From Anaerovibrio lipolyticus (GTDB lineage Bacteria > Bacillota > Negativicutes > Selenomonadales > Selenomonadaceae): a DNA stretch of 53,460 nt. Position 1 is the stretch's first letter; each line of letters starts with the position of its first letter. The translations under genes were made by a program, and so were the position numbers. The notes under the pieces were generated by a model. That model made no database searches. It worked only from the letters and a program-made list of their open reading frames with translations, and was not told the origin of the DNA. This document shows, piece by piece, positions 34,177 to 42,407 of this stretch. The DNA lies in contig NZ_JADYTY010000015.1 in NCBI RefSeq assembly GCF_021531495.1, positions 1 through 53,460 on the forward strand, written 5' to 3'.

Positions 34177-35199
34177 ATGGACATTGTAGAAGAATTGTTA
34201 AAAGGCAACCGGCTAGCTTTATCCCGTGCTATCACTGCTATTGAAAATGAGTATGATGAAGCTGTGGACATAATGAAGCGGCTTTATGCTCATACTGGTC
34301 ACGCTTTTGTTCTGGGAATTACCGGGCCTCCGGGAGCAGGCAAAAGTACCTTGACTGATAAGCTGGCTAAGGCTTATCGTGCTCAGGGAAAGACTGTTGG
34401 TATTATTGCCATAGATCCTACGAGCCCATTTACTGGTGGTGCTATCCTAGGTGATCGTATTCGTATGAATAGCCTAACTATGGACGAGGGTGTTTTCATT
34501 CGTAGTATGGGAACCCGCGGCAGCCTGGGTGGATTGTCACATAAGACTGCGGATGCCATCAAGGCAATGGATGCCTTCGGTAAGGACATTATTTTTGTTG
34601 AGACCGTAGGTGTAGGACAGTCTGAGGTTGACATCGTGAAGGCTGCGGATACAACCATGGTTGTGTTAATCCCTGGCATGGGTGATGATATTCAGGCTAT
34701 CAAGGCAGGTATCTTGGAGATTGGTGATGTATTCACTATCAACAAGGCAGACCATGATGGCGCTGACAAGCTGGTTCGCGAACTGAATATGATGCTGGAT
34801 TTGGATGCTCATGGCATGCAGATGGAACAGACCGATACTGAGAAAGCCTTAGCTGATCAGTTCCACCATCTCAATGTGGCCAAGCATGCTGTAGGAAACA
34901 CATGGCGGCCGCCTATCCAAAAGGTTATAGCCAGTCAGAATGAAGGCATCACTGAAACTGTTGAGAATATCGAAAAGCATTTCAAGTACATCAGTGAGAC
35001 AGGAATTCTCCAGAAACGTCGCACTGAGCGTTCCAAGAATGAAATGCTGGATGTTCTACATAGCAACATTGGCAAGTATATTACTGGCAAGCTGGATGAA
35101 ACCGGCAAGCTGGATGAATATGTAGAGCAGATTAAGCGTCGGGAAACCGATCCTTATACTGTAGTAGCTGATGTTATGCATGATATGCTAAAAGAGTAA
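34177..35199 (+). CDS. meaB: MeaB/ArgK-type GTPase, mutase chaperone
   Basis: A 340-aa G3E-family P-loop GTPase that guards and reloads adenosylcobalamin in methylmalonyl-CoA mutase. Walker A GPPGAGKST near 50-58, the base-specific and Mg sites in AIDPTSPFTGGAILGDRIRM near 75-94, IFVETVGVGQSEVDI near 143-157 (Walker B region) and NKAD near 189. Position directly after both mutase subunits supports the role. The ribosome site before the ATG is weak (GGTGGTGC). Confidence 0.95.
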   Translation: MDIVEELLKGNRLALSRAITAIENEYDEAVDIMKRLYAHTGHAFVLGITGPPGAGKSTLTDKLAKAYRAQGKTVGIIAIDPTSPFTGGAILGDRIRMNSLTMDEGVFIRSMGTRGSLGGLSHKTADAIKAMDAFGKDIIFVETVGVGQSEVDIVKAADTTMVVLIPGMGDDIQAIKAGILEIGDVFTINKADHDGADKLVRELNMMLDLDAHGMQMEQTDTEKALADQFHHLNVAKHAVGNTWRPPIQKVIASQNEGITETVENIEKHFKYISETGILQKRRTERSKNEMLDVLHSNIGKYITGKLDETGKLDEYVEQIKRRETDPYTVVADVMHDMLKE

Positions 35200-35222
35200 T
35201 TGTATTTTAGGGGGTATGCTAA

Positions 35223-35645
35223 ATGGCATTCAAGATTTTAGGTGTAGATCACATTGGTGTTGCTGTAAATGATTTGGAAGAGACTCAGAACTTCTGGACT
35301 GCAATCGGACTTCCTTGCACTGGTCAGGAAACTGTAGCTGAGCAGAAGGTTACTACTACTTTCAATCCAACTCCAAATGGCTCCGAGATTGAGCTTTTGG
35401 CAGCAACTGAACCAGATAGCCCAATTGCTAAATTTATTGAAAAGAACGGCGGCCGTGGCGGTATTCAGCACATTGCTCTCCGTGTAGATGATCTCCCTGC
35501 TGCTATTGCAGAATTGCAGGAAAAGGGCATCAGAATGATTGATACCAAGCCTCGTAAGGGTGCAGGCGGTGCAGATATTGCATTTGTACATCCAAAATCC
35601 ACCTTTGGCGTGCTCCTGGAGCTCTGCCAGCACGAGGACAGATAA
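35223..35645 (+). CDS. mce: Methylmalonyl-CoA epimerase
   Basis: A 140-aa glyoxalase-fold (VOC) enzyme that converts (R)- to (S)-methylmalonyl-CoA, linking mutase and decarboxylase. Metal-binding residues appear in VDHIGVAVNDLEET (His near 9), IQHIALRVDDL (His near 81) and GVLLELCQ (Glu near 133). Typical length. Ribosome site TTAGGGGGT; 23 bp after meaB, 39 bp before mmdA. Confidence 0.95.
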   Translation: MAFKILGVDHIGVAVNDLEETQNFWTAIGLPCTGQETVAEQKVTTTFNPTPNGSEIELLAATEPDSPIAKFIEKNGGRGGIQHIALRVDDLPAAIAELQEKGIRMIDTKPRKGAGGADIAFVHPKSTFGVLLELCQHEDR

Positions 35646-35684
35646 ATAACTCAGCCAATTATAGGGCTGTTGAGGAGGTAAAAA

Positions 35685-37220
35685 ATGGCTACAGTTCAGG
35701 AAAAAATTGAACTTATGAACGCCAAGAAGGCACATATCCTTCAGGGCGGTGGTGAGAAGCGCATTGAGAAGCAGCATGCAAAAGGCAAGATGACTGCTCG
35801 TGAGCGTCTGGAAAAGCTTTTTGATGAAGGCTCCTTTATTGAGCTGGATCAGTTCGTAAAGCATCGTTGCACCAACTTTGGTCAGGAGAAGAAGGATTTG
35901 CCAGCTGAGGGCGTTGTTACCGGTTATGGTACTGTTGACGGCCGTCTGGTATATGCATTTGCACAGGACTTCACCGTTGAGGGTGGTTCTCTGGGTGAGA
36001 TGCATGCCAAGAAAATCTGGAAGGTTCAGGATCTGGCTATGAAGATGGGCGCACCTATTATCGGCATTAATGATTCCGGTGGTGCTCGTATTCAGGAGGC
36101 TGTAGATGCTCTGTCTGGTTATGCAGGTATCTTCTATCGCAACACTGCTGCATCTGGCGTAATTCCTCAGATTTCCGTAATCATGGGTCCATGTGCTGGC
36201 GGTGCTGTATATTCTCCAGCTATTACTGACTTTATCTACATGGTAGATAAGACTTCCCAGATGTTCATTACTGGTCCTGCAGTTATTAAGTCCGTAACCT
36301 ATGAGGAAGTAACTGCTGAGGCTCTGGGTGGTGCAGTAACTCACAACTCCAAGTCCGGTGTTGCTCATTTTGTAGCAGCTAATGAGGATGACTGCATCCA
36401 GCAGATTCGTTATCTGCTGAGCTTCCTGCCAAGCAACAACATGGAGGAGACTCCTATCGTTGCTACCAATGATGATCCAAACCGTATGGATCCAGAGCTG
36501 AACACTGTTATTCCTGACAATCCAAATGCTCCTTATGACATGAAGGATGTTATCAGGATGCTGGTTGATGATGGCCAGTTCTATGAGGTTCATCAGCATT
36601 TCGCTACCAATATCATTTGCTGCTTTGCCCGCTTTGATGGCCGTACTGTTGGTATTATTGCCAACCAGCCAAAGGTTATGGGTGGCTGCCTGGATATTGA
36701 TGCATCTGATAAATCTGCACGTTTTATCCGTTTCTGCGATGCCTACAACATTCCTCTGGTAAATCTGGTAGATGTACCAGGCTTCCTGCCAGGTGTTGGT
36801 CAGGAGCATGGCGGTATTATCCGTCATGGTGCCAAGATGCTGTATGCATACTCTGAGGCTACTGTGCCAAAGATTACTGTTATCACTCGTAAGGCCTATG
36901 GTGGTTCCTACATTGCTATGTGCTGCCGTGAGCTGGGTGCTGATCAGGTTATGGCATGGCCTACTTCTGAGATTGCAGTTATGGGCCCTGCTGGTGCAGC
37001 TAATATTATCTTCAAGCGTGATGAGCCAGAGCAGAAGGCTAAGAATACTCAGGACTATGTAGATGAGTTTGCTACTCCATACAAGGCTGCTGAGCGTGGC
37101 TATGCTGATATGGTAATTGAGCCATGCGAGACCCGTCCATTGATTATTACTGCTTTGAATGCTTGTGCAAGCAAGCGTGAGTCCATGCCTGCTAAGAAGC
37201 ATGGTAATATTCCATTGTAA
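35685..37220 (+). CDS. mmdA: Methylmalonyl-CoA decarboxylase, alpha (carboxyltransferase) subunit
   Basis: A 511-aa crotonase-fold carboxyltransferase that moves the carboxyl group from (S)-methylmalonyl-CoA to biotin, producing propionyl-CoA. Hallmarks: KMTARERLEKLFDEGSF near 35-51, NDSGGARIQEAVDAL near 126-140, GPCAGGAVYSPA near 167-178, and GGSYIAMCCRELGAD near 404-418. It could equally be the alpha subunit of propionyl-CoA carboxylase by sequence; gene context and organism favour the sodium-pumping decarboxylase. Followed by the biotin carrier, but the membrane beta (mmdB) and small delta (mmdD) genes are not in this operon. Confidence 0.93.
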   Translation: MATVQEKIELMNAKKAHILQGGGEKRIEKQHAKGKMTARERLEKLFDEGSFIELDQFVKHRCTNFGQEKKDLPAEGVVTGYGTVDGRLVYAFAQDFTVEGGSLGEMHAKKIWKVQDLAMKMGAPIIGINDSGGARIQEAVDALSGYAGIFYRNTAASGVIPQISVIMGPCAGGAVYSPAITDFIYMVDKTSQMFITGPAVIKSVTYEEVTAEALGGAVTHNSKSGVAHFVAANEDDCIQQIRYLLSFLPSNNMEETPIVATNDDPNRMDPELNTVIPDNPNAPYDMKDVIRMLVDDGQFYEVHQHFATNIICCFARFDGRTVGIIANQPKVMGGCLDIDASDKSARFIRFCDAYNIPLVNLVDVPGFLPGVGQEHGGIIRHGAKMLYAYSEATVPKITVITRKAYGGSYIAMCCRELGADQVMAWPTSEIAVMGPAGAANIIFKRDEPEQKAKNTQDYVDEFATPYKAAERGYADMVIEPCETRPLIITALNACASKRESMPAKKHGNIPL

Positions 37221-37258
37221 GAGATAGCTAGTATCATTAAAATTTGGAGGTACATTAG

Positions 37259-37651
37259 ATGAAAAAGTTCAACATTACTGTAAATGGCACTGCCTATGAG
37301 GTTGAGGTTGAGGAAGTAAAGGCAGCAGCTCCTAAGGCTCCTAAGGCTCCAGCAGCACCTGCACCTGCTCCAGTAGCAGCTCCAGCAGCACCTGCACCTG
37401 CAGCACCAGCCGCTCCAGCAGCAGCACCTGCAGCTGGCGAGTCCGCTGTTAATGCACCAATGCCAGGCAAGGTTATTAAGCTGGTAGCATCTGTTGGCCA
37501 GGCTGTAAAGGCTGGCGAAGTAGTTCTCATTCTTGAGGCTATGAAGATGCAGAATGAGATCGTTGCTCCTGTTGACGGCACTGTAAAGGCTATCAACGTA
37601 GCAGCTGGCCAGGCTGTACAGTCCGGCGATGTTCTGGCTGTAATCGGCTAA
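37259..37651 (+). CDS. mmdC: Biotin carboxyl carrier subunit (methylmalonyl-CoA decarboxylase gamma)
   Basis: A 130-aa protein. The N-terminal about 20 residues match the start of biotin carriers (KKFNITVNGTAYEVEVEEV), followed by a flexible Ala/Pro linker (about 22-60) and a biotinyl domain from 62 to the end. The biotinylated lysine is in EAMKMQNEI near residue 97. Carries CO2 from MmdA to the membrane subunit, which must be encoded elsewhere. Last gene of the operon; terminator follows. Confidence 0.95.
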   Translation: MKKFNITVNGTAYEVEVEEVKAAAPKAPKAPAAPAPAPVAAPAAPAPAAPAAPAAAPAAGESAVNAPMPGKVIKLVASVGQAVKAGEVVLILEAMKMQNEIVAPVDGTVKAINVAAGQAVQSGDVLAVIG

Positions 37652-37675
37652 TCGGTTATTTATAGTACGACATGA

Positions 37676-37707
37676 GGGAGGCATCCTTTAAGGGTGTCTC
37701 CCTTTTT
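37676..37707 (+). terminator. Terminator of the propionate operon
   Basis: Stem GGGAGGCATCC / GGGTGTCTCCC (two wobbles or mismatches) with a 5-nt loop, followed by TTTTT. Confidence 0.85.
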
Positions 37708-37787
37708 ATTATGCTTTTTTAATATAAAAAAATACAACAAAACATCTAATAACAGAACTTAAAAATAAAAAAAGATATAACTTTTAT

Positions 37788-37816
37788 TTGAAATAGTGTA
37801 TGTTTATGATTATAAT
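37788..37816 (+). promoter_or_regulatory. Promoter upstream of the omega-RNA-like segment
   Basis: TTGAAA (37788-37793), 17-bp spacer, consensus TATAAT (37811-37816). Followed by GAGGAG (37871-37876) and an ATG at 37885 that now meets TAA at once. It looks like the original promoter and ribosome site of the broken gene at 38007. Confidence 0.75.
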
Positions 37817-37885
37817 AAGTAATGTAGATAAAAGAAGAAAACTTATAGATGATTAATTGGTATTATGAGAGAGGAGCATAACATA

Positions 37886-37983
37886 TGTAAGAACCGTAGG
37901 AACTACGGGGATAGCCCAGTGTATCTGAATCCGTTAGGATTCTTGGCTGGGAACCCCGCGACTTTAGTCGTGGGAGGTTAAGG
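37886..37983 (+). mobile_element. Orphan IS200/IS605-type right end, omega-RNA-like scaffold
   Basis: The segment carries GAACCGTAGGAACTACGGGG, then a hairpin CCCAG ... CTGGG enclosing GAATCC-gtta-GGATTC, then GAACCCCGCGACTTTAGTCG with its closing GTGGGAGGTT. The last hairpin (CCCGCGACT-tt-AGTCGTGGG followed by AGGTT) is the typical right end of IS605-family elements and the 3' end of the omega-RNA used by TnpB. No tnpA or tnpB is present in the window. It is therefore a remnant or stand-alone copy; 3' neighbouring bases (AAGGATACGAATTTTG) occupy the guide position. Recognition is by memory of the family pattern. Confidence 0.65.
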
Positions 37984-38006
37984 ATACGAATTTTGACCAG
38001 CCTTAT

Positions 38007-38846
38007 ATGATAAGCAAAAATAGGGGCCAGGAGCTTTCCAATGGCTTTATTATATTTTATAATAAAGATGCCTCTGTATTTATGAATGAATCGGCTGATT
38101 TTACCAAGATTGCCGTGAAGAAATCTGTGGCAAAGGATGCTTATGCTTATCTGCTGGCGCCTAGCTCCTATCAGCGGGTGCTGGGGGATTTACAGCTAGT
38201 AGCAAAGTTAGGTGGTAGAAATGATAGCGTAGCATTTGTTATCAGGGATAAGGCTGGCAAGCTGCTGCGTGAAATTCCAGCGGTGGCAGAAAATAATCTG
38301 GCCAAGGCTGTTCTAAGCAAGGCAGAGGTTAGCAGTCTGGGAGCCCAGATTGCCAGTGTGGAGGTAATGGTAGGTGGCGGCCTATCAGATAAGGTGCCTG
38401 TACTGTTGAATATGGCTGCTCCTGCAGAAAATCCTTTATTGGTAGATGATTTTGATAATTATTATGGCGATAATGGTTTGCTCGGTGGGGCCTATAATGC
38501 CAATACCGGCTCTGGTTGTACAGTAGTGCCGAAGCTGTCTGGGGAAAAGCATGGTGGAACGAATGGACTAGCTTTCCAGTATAGTATTAACAAAGGTGGC
38601 TATGCAGGTATTGTCAAGAGCTTAAAAAATGTAAATTGGAGTGGCTGTCGTGGTCTGCAGTTTTGGCTGAAGCCTGATGGCATGGGACAAAAGCTGATAA
38701 TATTGCCATTTGATTCCTTCAAGGGAAAGAATGGAGGACGTTTGGAGCCTGCTAATATTAAGCATTTTGGGATTTACTGTAATACAGTGGGTGAAAAGAC
38801 CGTAGATTCTGTTATGTATTTTGACGATATACAAGCAGTTAAATAA
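38007..38846 (+). pseudogene. 5'-truncated carbohydrate-binding (CBM11/CIA30-like) protein gene
   Basis: A 279-aa open frame without signal peptide and without a ribosome site before its ATG. The frame is open upstream only to a TAG inside the omega-RNA-like segment. Residues 143-279 resemble a CBM11/CIA30 beta-sandwich: LLVDDFDNYYGDNG, NVNWSGCRGLQFWLKPDGMG, then VMYFDDIQAV at the end. A stretch usually found between the LxFWxK strand and the FxxF strand seems short, so an internal deletion is possible. Residues 1-140 are another beta-rich domain I cannot name. A promoter, GAGGAG and ATG lie just upstream of the IS-like segment (37788-37887), so the most likely history is a secreted carbohydrate-binding protein or glycosidase that lost its start to the insertion. 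Confidence 0.55.
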
Positions 38847-38927
38847 TTCCTTTGGCTGTAGATAAATTGCTCCCTGGGAGAAATAGAGGCTGATTAATGA
38901 GAAATCAAGGAAGTGAAGGTGGTTTAG

Positions 38928-39809
38928 ATGGCAATTTTGGCATTTGATGTTGGAGGCAGCAGTATAAAGTTTTCTGTGATGACAGCAGATGGAGAGATTT
39001 TAACAAAGGGTAGTGTGGATACACCGGATAATTTGGATGATTTTTATAATGAATTGATACAGGTAAAGGAAAGCTTGGCTGTGAAGTACAAGCTAATAGG
39101 AGCTGCCTTTAGTCTGCCGGGAGCTGTGGATGATGCTGCAGGTATCATTGGCGGTACCAGTGCTTTGCCATATATTCATGATTTTCCCATTAAGAGGGCC
39201 TTGGGTGAAAAGCTTTTCCTGCCAGTGGCTATGGAAAATGATGCTAATTGTGCGGCGCTGGGAGAGGCTTGGCTGGGAGTGGCCAAGCTCTGCCAGGATG
39301 TAGTATTCCTGGTTATTGGCACCGGTGTTGGTGGTGCTGTGGTTAAAAATAAGCAGATTCATCACGGTATGCATCTTCATGGTGGCGAATTTGGTTATAT
39401 GGTTATGGATGATAAGGGAACTACGCTCAGTAATGCAGCTTCTACCATAGCCTTGGCAGAGAAGGTGTCTCTGGCCAAGGGATTGGATAAGAATGCCCTG
39501 AATGGCAAGGATGTTTTTGCCCTGCAGGAGACTGGAGATGAGATAGCCCATAAGGCTGTTGAGGAAATGTATGAGGCTTTGGCAATAGCTATCTATAATA
39601 TCCAATATTGCGTGGATCCTGAGTTGTTCGTTATTGGCGGAGCTATTAGTGAGCGTCCGGATTTTGCTGAAAATATCAACCGCTATATCCACAGCATTTT
39701 AGCCAAGGTAAAAATTGCCAGAATCTGTCCTCAGGTAGTAAGGGCGGAGCATGGCAACGATGCAAACCTAATGGGTGCTGTATATAATTTCTTGCAAAAA
39801 AATAAATAA
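38928..39809 (+). CDS. ROK family sugar kinase
   Basis: A 293-aa ROK protein, probably glucokinase or another hexose/N-acetylhexosamine kinase. The phosphate motif LAFDVGGSSIKFSVM is at 4-18, ENDANCAALGEAW near 103-115 holds the catalytic Asp, and GTGVGGAVV near 132 is the second phosphate motif. The zinc-binding CxCGxxGC motif of many ROK proteins is missing (the region reads HGGEFGYMVMDDKG), as in a subset of Firmicute ROK kinases. No DNA-binding domain, so it is a kinase not a repressor. Monocistronic, with a terminator after it. Confidence 0.88.
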   Translation: MAILAFDVGGSSIKFSVMTADGEILTKGSVDTPDNLDDFYNELIQVKESLAVKYKLIGAAFSLPGAVDDAAGIIGGTSALPYIHDFPIKRALGEKLFLPVAMENDANCAALGEAWLGVAKLCQDVVFLVIGTGVGGAVVKNKQIHHGMHLHGGEFGYMVMDDKGTTLSNAASTIALAEKVSLAKGLDKNALNGKDVFALQETGDEIAHKAVEEMYEALAIAIYNIQYCVDPELFVIGGAISERPDFAENINRYIHSILAKVKIARICPQVVRAEHGNDANLMGAVYNFLQKNK

Positions 39810-39823
39810 TTTCAAATTAAAGG

Positions 39824-39861
39824 GACTGTTCCTTGGTGTATAATGGGGAGCAGTCTTTTTT
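39824..39861 (+). terminator. Terminator of the ROK kinase gene
   Basis: Stem GACTGTTCC / GGGAGCAGTC followed by TTTTTT. Confidence 0.8.
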
Positions 39862-39927
39862 CATAAAAATTCATCTGATAAATTATTCTGGTAAGGTGGA
39901 CTTTACTTTATTTTATCATAGGAATCG

Positions 39928-39936
39928 TGTTATAAT
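39928..39936 (+). promoter_or_regulatory. Extended -10 promoter of the DAHP synthase gene
   Basis: TGT-TATAAT with no strong -35, about 70 bp before the start codon. Confidence 0.5.
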
Positions 39937-40004
39937 AGTAGAGAACAATTTTCAGCGGGGGACTTTTAGCTTAACCTGCCCTTGAATTGAAAGGAGCAAT
40001 ATAT

Positions 40005-41033
40005 ATGGGATTCACCTTTGTAACCAAATTACCAACACCGGAAGAAATTCGTCAGCAATTACCACTGGCACCAGAGCTGGCAGCCAAGAAGCAGGAGCGA
40101 GATGAGGAAATTCGCAAGGTCTTTACTGGTGAAAGCGATAAATTTATAGCTATTATCGGACCATGCTCAGCCGACAATGAGGAAGCTGTTCTGGACTATG
40201 TTTCCCGCCTGGTAGATGTACAGGAAAAAACCAAGGACAAGCTGATTATCATTCCTCGTATCTACACTAACAAGCCTAGGACAACTGGCGAGGGATATAT
40301 GGGTATGATGCATCAGCCAGATCCAGAGAAAAAGCCAGATTTGCTGGAGGGTATTATTGCTATTCGTCATCTTCACATGAAGGTGCTGCAGGAAACAGGC
40401 TTCTCTACAGCAGACGAAATGCTGTATCCAGATAATCTGCCATATCTGTCTGATATTATGTCCTATATTGCTGTAGGTGCTCGTTCATCTGAAAACCAGT
40501 ATCATCGTCTGGTAGCCAGTGGCTGTGATGTACCTGTAGGTATGAAGAATCCAACTGGCGGCGATTTAAGCGTTATGTTAAATTCCGTAGTAGCTGCTCA
40601 GGTGCCTCATGATTTCATTTTCCGCAACTATGCAGCCCATACCCCAGGCAATCCATTGGCTCATACTATTCTTCGTGGTTCCGTGAACAAGCATGGTCAG
40701 AATCTGCCAAACTATCATTATGAGGACCTTCGTTTATTAAGCGATCTTTACGCTCAGCGTGATTTGCAGAATCCAGCTTGTATTGTAGATACCAATCACA
40801 GCAATTCTGGTAAAAAGTATCAGGAGCAGATTCGCATTGCCAAGGAGATTATTCATAGCCGTAACCATGCTGATGACATTAAGAAGCTGGTAAAGGGACT
40901 TATGATTGAAAGCTATATTGAGCCAGGCAATCAGAAGATTGGTGAGCATTGCTACGGCAAATCTATTACAGATCCATGCCTGGGCTGGGCTGATTCTGAG
41001 AAGCTGCTCTATGAGATTGCTGAATTAGTATAA
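40005..41033 (+). CDS. 3-deoxy-7-phosphoheptulonate (DAHP) synthase, class I
   Basis: A 342-aa TIM-barrel enzyme of the AroF/G/H family joining phosphoenolpyruvate and erythrose 4-phosphate, first step of the shikimate pathway. Conserved IGPCSADNEEAVLDY near 44-58, PRIYTNKPRTTGEGYMGM near 80-97, GARSSENQYHRLVASG near 154-169, GMKNPTGGD near 175-183 and VDTNHSNSGKKYQEQ near 254-268, where Asp/His bind metal. The ATG at 40005 has AAAGGAG at the right distance; an upstream in-frame TTG at 39987 overlaps that site. Which aromatic amino acid inhibits it cannot be read. Confidence 0.95.
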   Translation: MGFTFVTKLPTPEEIRQQLPLAPELAAKKQERDEEIRKVFTGESDKFIAIIGPCSADNEEAVLDYVSRLVDVQEKTKDKLIIIPRIYTNKPRTTGEGYMGMMHQPDPEKKPDLLEGIIAIRHLHMKVLQETGFSTADEMLYPDNLPYLSDIMSYIAVGARSSENQYHRLVASGCDVPVGMKNPTGGDLSVMLNSVVAAQVPHDFIFRNYAAHTPGNPLAHTILRGSVNKHGQNLPNYHYEDLRLLSDLYAQRDLQNPACIVDTNHSNSGKKYQEQIRIAKEIIHSRNHADDIKKLVKGLMIESYIEPGNQKIGEHCYGKSITDPCLGWADSEKLLYEIAELV

Positions 41034-41059
41034 AATAAGGTAAAAGTGAGGGATCTATT

Positions 41060-42004
41060 ATGGCAAAGAGTATTTGTGATGTGCTGGGAATCAAATATCC
41101 AATTATTCAGGGAGGTATGGCTTGGATATCTGATGCGGTTATGGCAGCGGCTGTATCCAATGCTGGCGGTGCAGGTATTATTTCCTGCGGCGGTCGCACC
41201 ACTGATTATGTAAGAGAGGAAATCCGCAAATGTCGTCAGCTGACAGACAAGCCTTTTGGTGTTAATGTTATGCTGATGGCTCCTAACAAAGAGGATATTG
41301 TCAAGGTTATTATTGAGGAAAAGCCAGCCTTTGTTACTTTGGGAGCAGGCAATCCTGTACCCTATGTGGAGCCTCTCCACCAGGCAGGTATCAAGGTGAT
41401 TCCTGTAGTACCTAATGTTAAGCTGGCCAAACGCTTGCAGGATAATAAGGCAGATGCTATTGTGGTAGAGGGCATGGAGGCCGGCGGTCATATTGGCGTA
41501 TTGACTACTATGGCTCTTATGACTCAGGTTATTCCAGAGGTAGATATTCCAGTGGTTATGGCTGGTGGCTTTGCTGATGGCCGGGGTATTGCAGCCGCAT
41601 TGCTGATGGGAGCTGCTGGTGTGCAGATTGGCACCCGCTTCCTGATTGCTGAGGAATGTCCAGTTCACAATAATATGAAGCAGAAGCTGATTGAGGCTGT
41701 GGATACTGATACCATTGTTACTGGTCAGACTATCAAGAGTGCTGTTCGAGGTATCAAAAACAAATTTGCTGAAGAATATCAGGCCTTGGAATTCTCAGGC
41801 AAAGCAGACAAGGCAACTCTTCTGGAGAAGGCCACTGGCACCAACAAGCTGGCAGCAGTTGATGGTGATGTGGAAAACGGCATGATGCAGGCCGGTCAGA
41901 GCTTGACTCCATTGAAAAAGATTGAGCCTATGGCTGTGATTATGGAAAATCTGGTAGCTGAGGCAAGAGAAACCTTGAAAAAAGCAGCAGAGATTAAGCT
42001 GTAA
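41060..42004 (+). CDS. fabK: FMN-dependent enoyl-ACP reductase II (FabK)
   Basis: A 314-aa TIM-barrel flavoprotein of the nitronate monooxygenase/FabK family. The N-terminus YPIIQGGMAWISDAVMAAAVS, the PFGVNVMLMAP segment near 73-83, VVEGMEAGGHIG near 136-147 with the catalytic His, and GVQIGTRFL near 193 agree closely with pneumococcal FabK, the last reductase of the fatty-acid elongation cycle. Not next to other fab genes here, so a nitronate monooxygenase role remains possible but less likely. 26 bp after the DAHP synthase gene, maybe co-transcribed; a terminator follows. Confidence 0.85.
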   Translation: MAKSICDVLGIKYPIIQGGMAWISDAVMAAAVSNAGGAGIISCGGRTTDYVREEIRKCRQLTDKPFGVNVMLMAPNKEDIVKVIIEEKPAFVTLGAGNPVPYVEPLHQAGIKVIPVVPNVKLAKRLQDNKADAIVVEGMEAGGHIGVLTTMALMTQVIPEVDIPVVMAGGFADGRGIAAALLMGAAGVQIGTRFLIAEECPVHNNMKQKLIEAVDTDTIVTGQTIKSAVRGIKNKFAEEYQALEFSGKADKATLLEKATGTNKLAAVDGDVENGMMQAGQSLTPLKKIEPMAVIMENLVAEARETLKKAAEIKL

Positions 42005-42016
42005 TTAAATTTTAGC

Positions 42017-42058
42017 AAAAAAATGACAGTCAACTCCGAGGAGCTGACTGTCGTTTTT
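42017..42058. terminator. Bidirectional terminator between fabK and the DUF1858 gene
   Basis: A 13-bp stem GACAGTCAACTCC / GGAGCTGACTGTC (one mismatch), with an A run before and a T run after, serving both converging genes. Confidence 0.9.
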
Positions 42059-42062
42059 TGTT

Positions 42063-42263
42063 TTACTGCTGAGGCACTACATCGTTGAGAGCAGTAATCA
42101 GCTCATCAACGTCAATGCCGTGAGCCAAAGCACCTTGCTCAATGTTCTCGAAATGAGCAGCGGCACAGCCGATGCAGCCCATGCCAGACTGCATGAATAC
42201 AGGTACAGTATCAGGATAGTTAGTAACAACTTCCATAATGGACATATCTTTGGTAATCATCAT
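42063..42263 (-). CDS. DUF1858 domain small protein with CxxC
   Basis: A 66-aa cytoplasmic protein. It matches DUF1858: an N-terminal helix ITKDMSIMEVVTNYPDTVPVFMQSGMGC (positions 3-30, quoted in part only as key residues), then MGCIGCAAAHFENIEQGA with a CxxC redox or metal site at about 30-33, and a C-terminal helix. Such proteins are common in anaerobes and often near hydroxylamine reductase or nitrogen/redox genes; the exact role is unknown. Ribosome site AAAGGAGGA. Convergent with fabK. Confidence 0.85.
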   Translation of the reverse strand: MMITKDMSIMEVVTNYPDTVPVFMQSGMGCIGCAAAHFENIEQGALAHGIDVDELITALNDVVPQQ

Positions 42264-42407
42264 ATAAATTCCTCCTTTGAGAGTCTCTTGATAACTAAAT
42301 TATTATATCATAGATTGAGTTTTTGGGCAAAAAATGTATAATAATATATGTGTCTTGTACATAAAGTGATATGATTAGCGTTAGTGAAAATAGTTTAGGA
42401 GAATGTC

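Noticed and set aside
35238-37202. Very long antisense open frame opposite mce and mmdA
   Set aside because: It mirrors two clear enzymes, has no ribosome site and no recognisable domain; long antisense frames arise from the codon bias of these genes.
37321-37440. Low-complexity Ala/Pro codon repeats
   Set aside because: This is the normal flexible linker of the biotin carrier protein, not a mobile or regulatory repeat.
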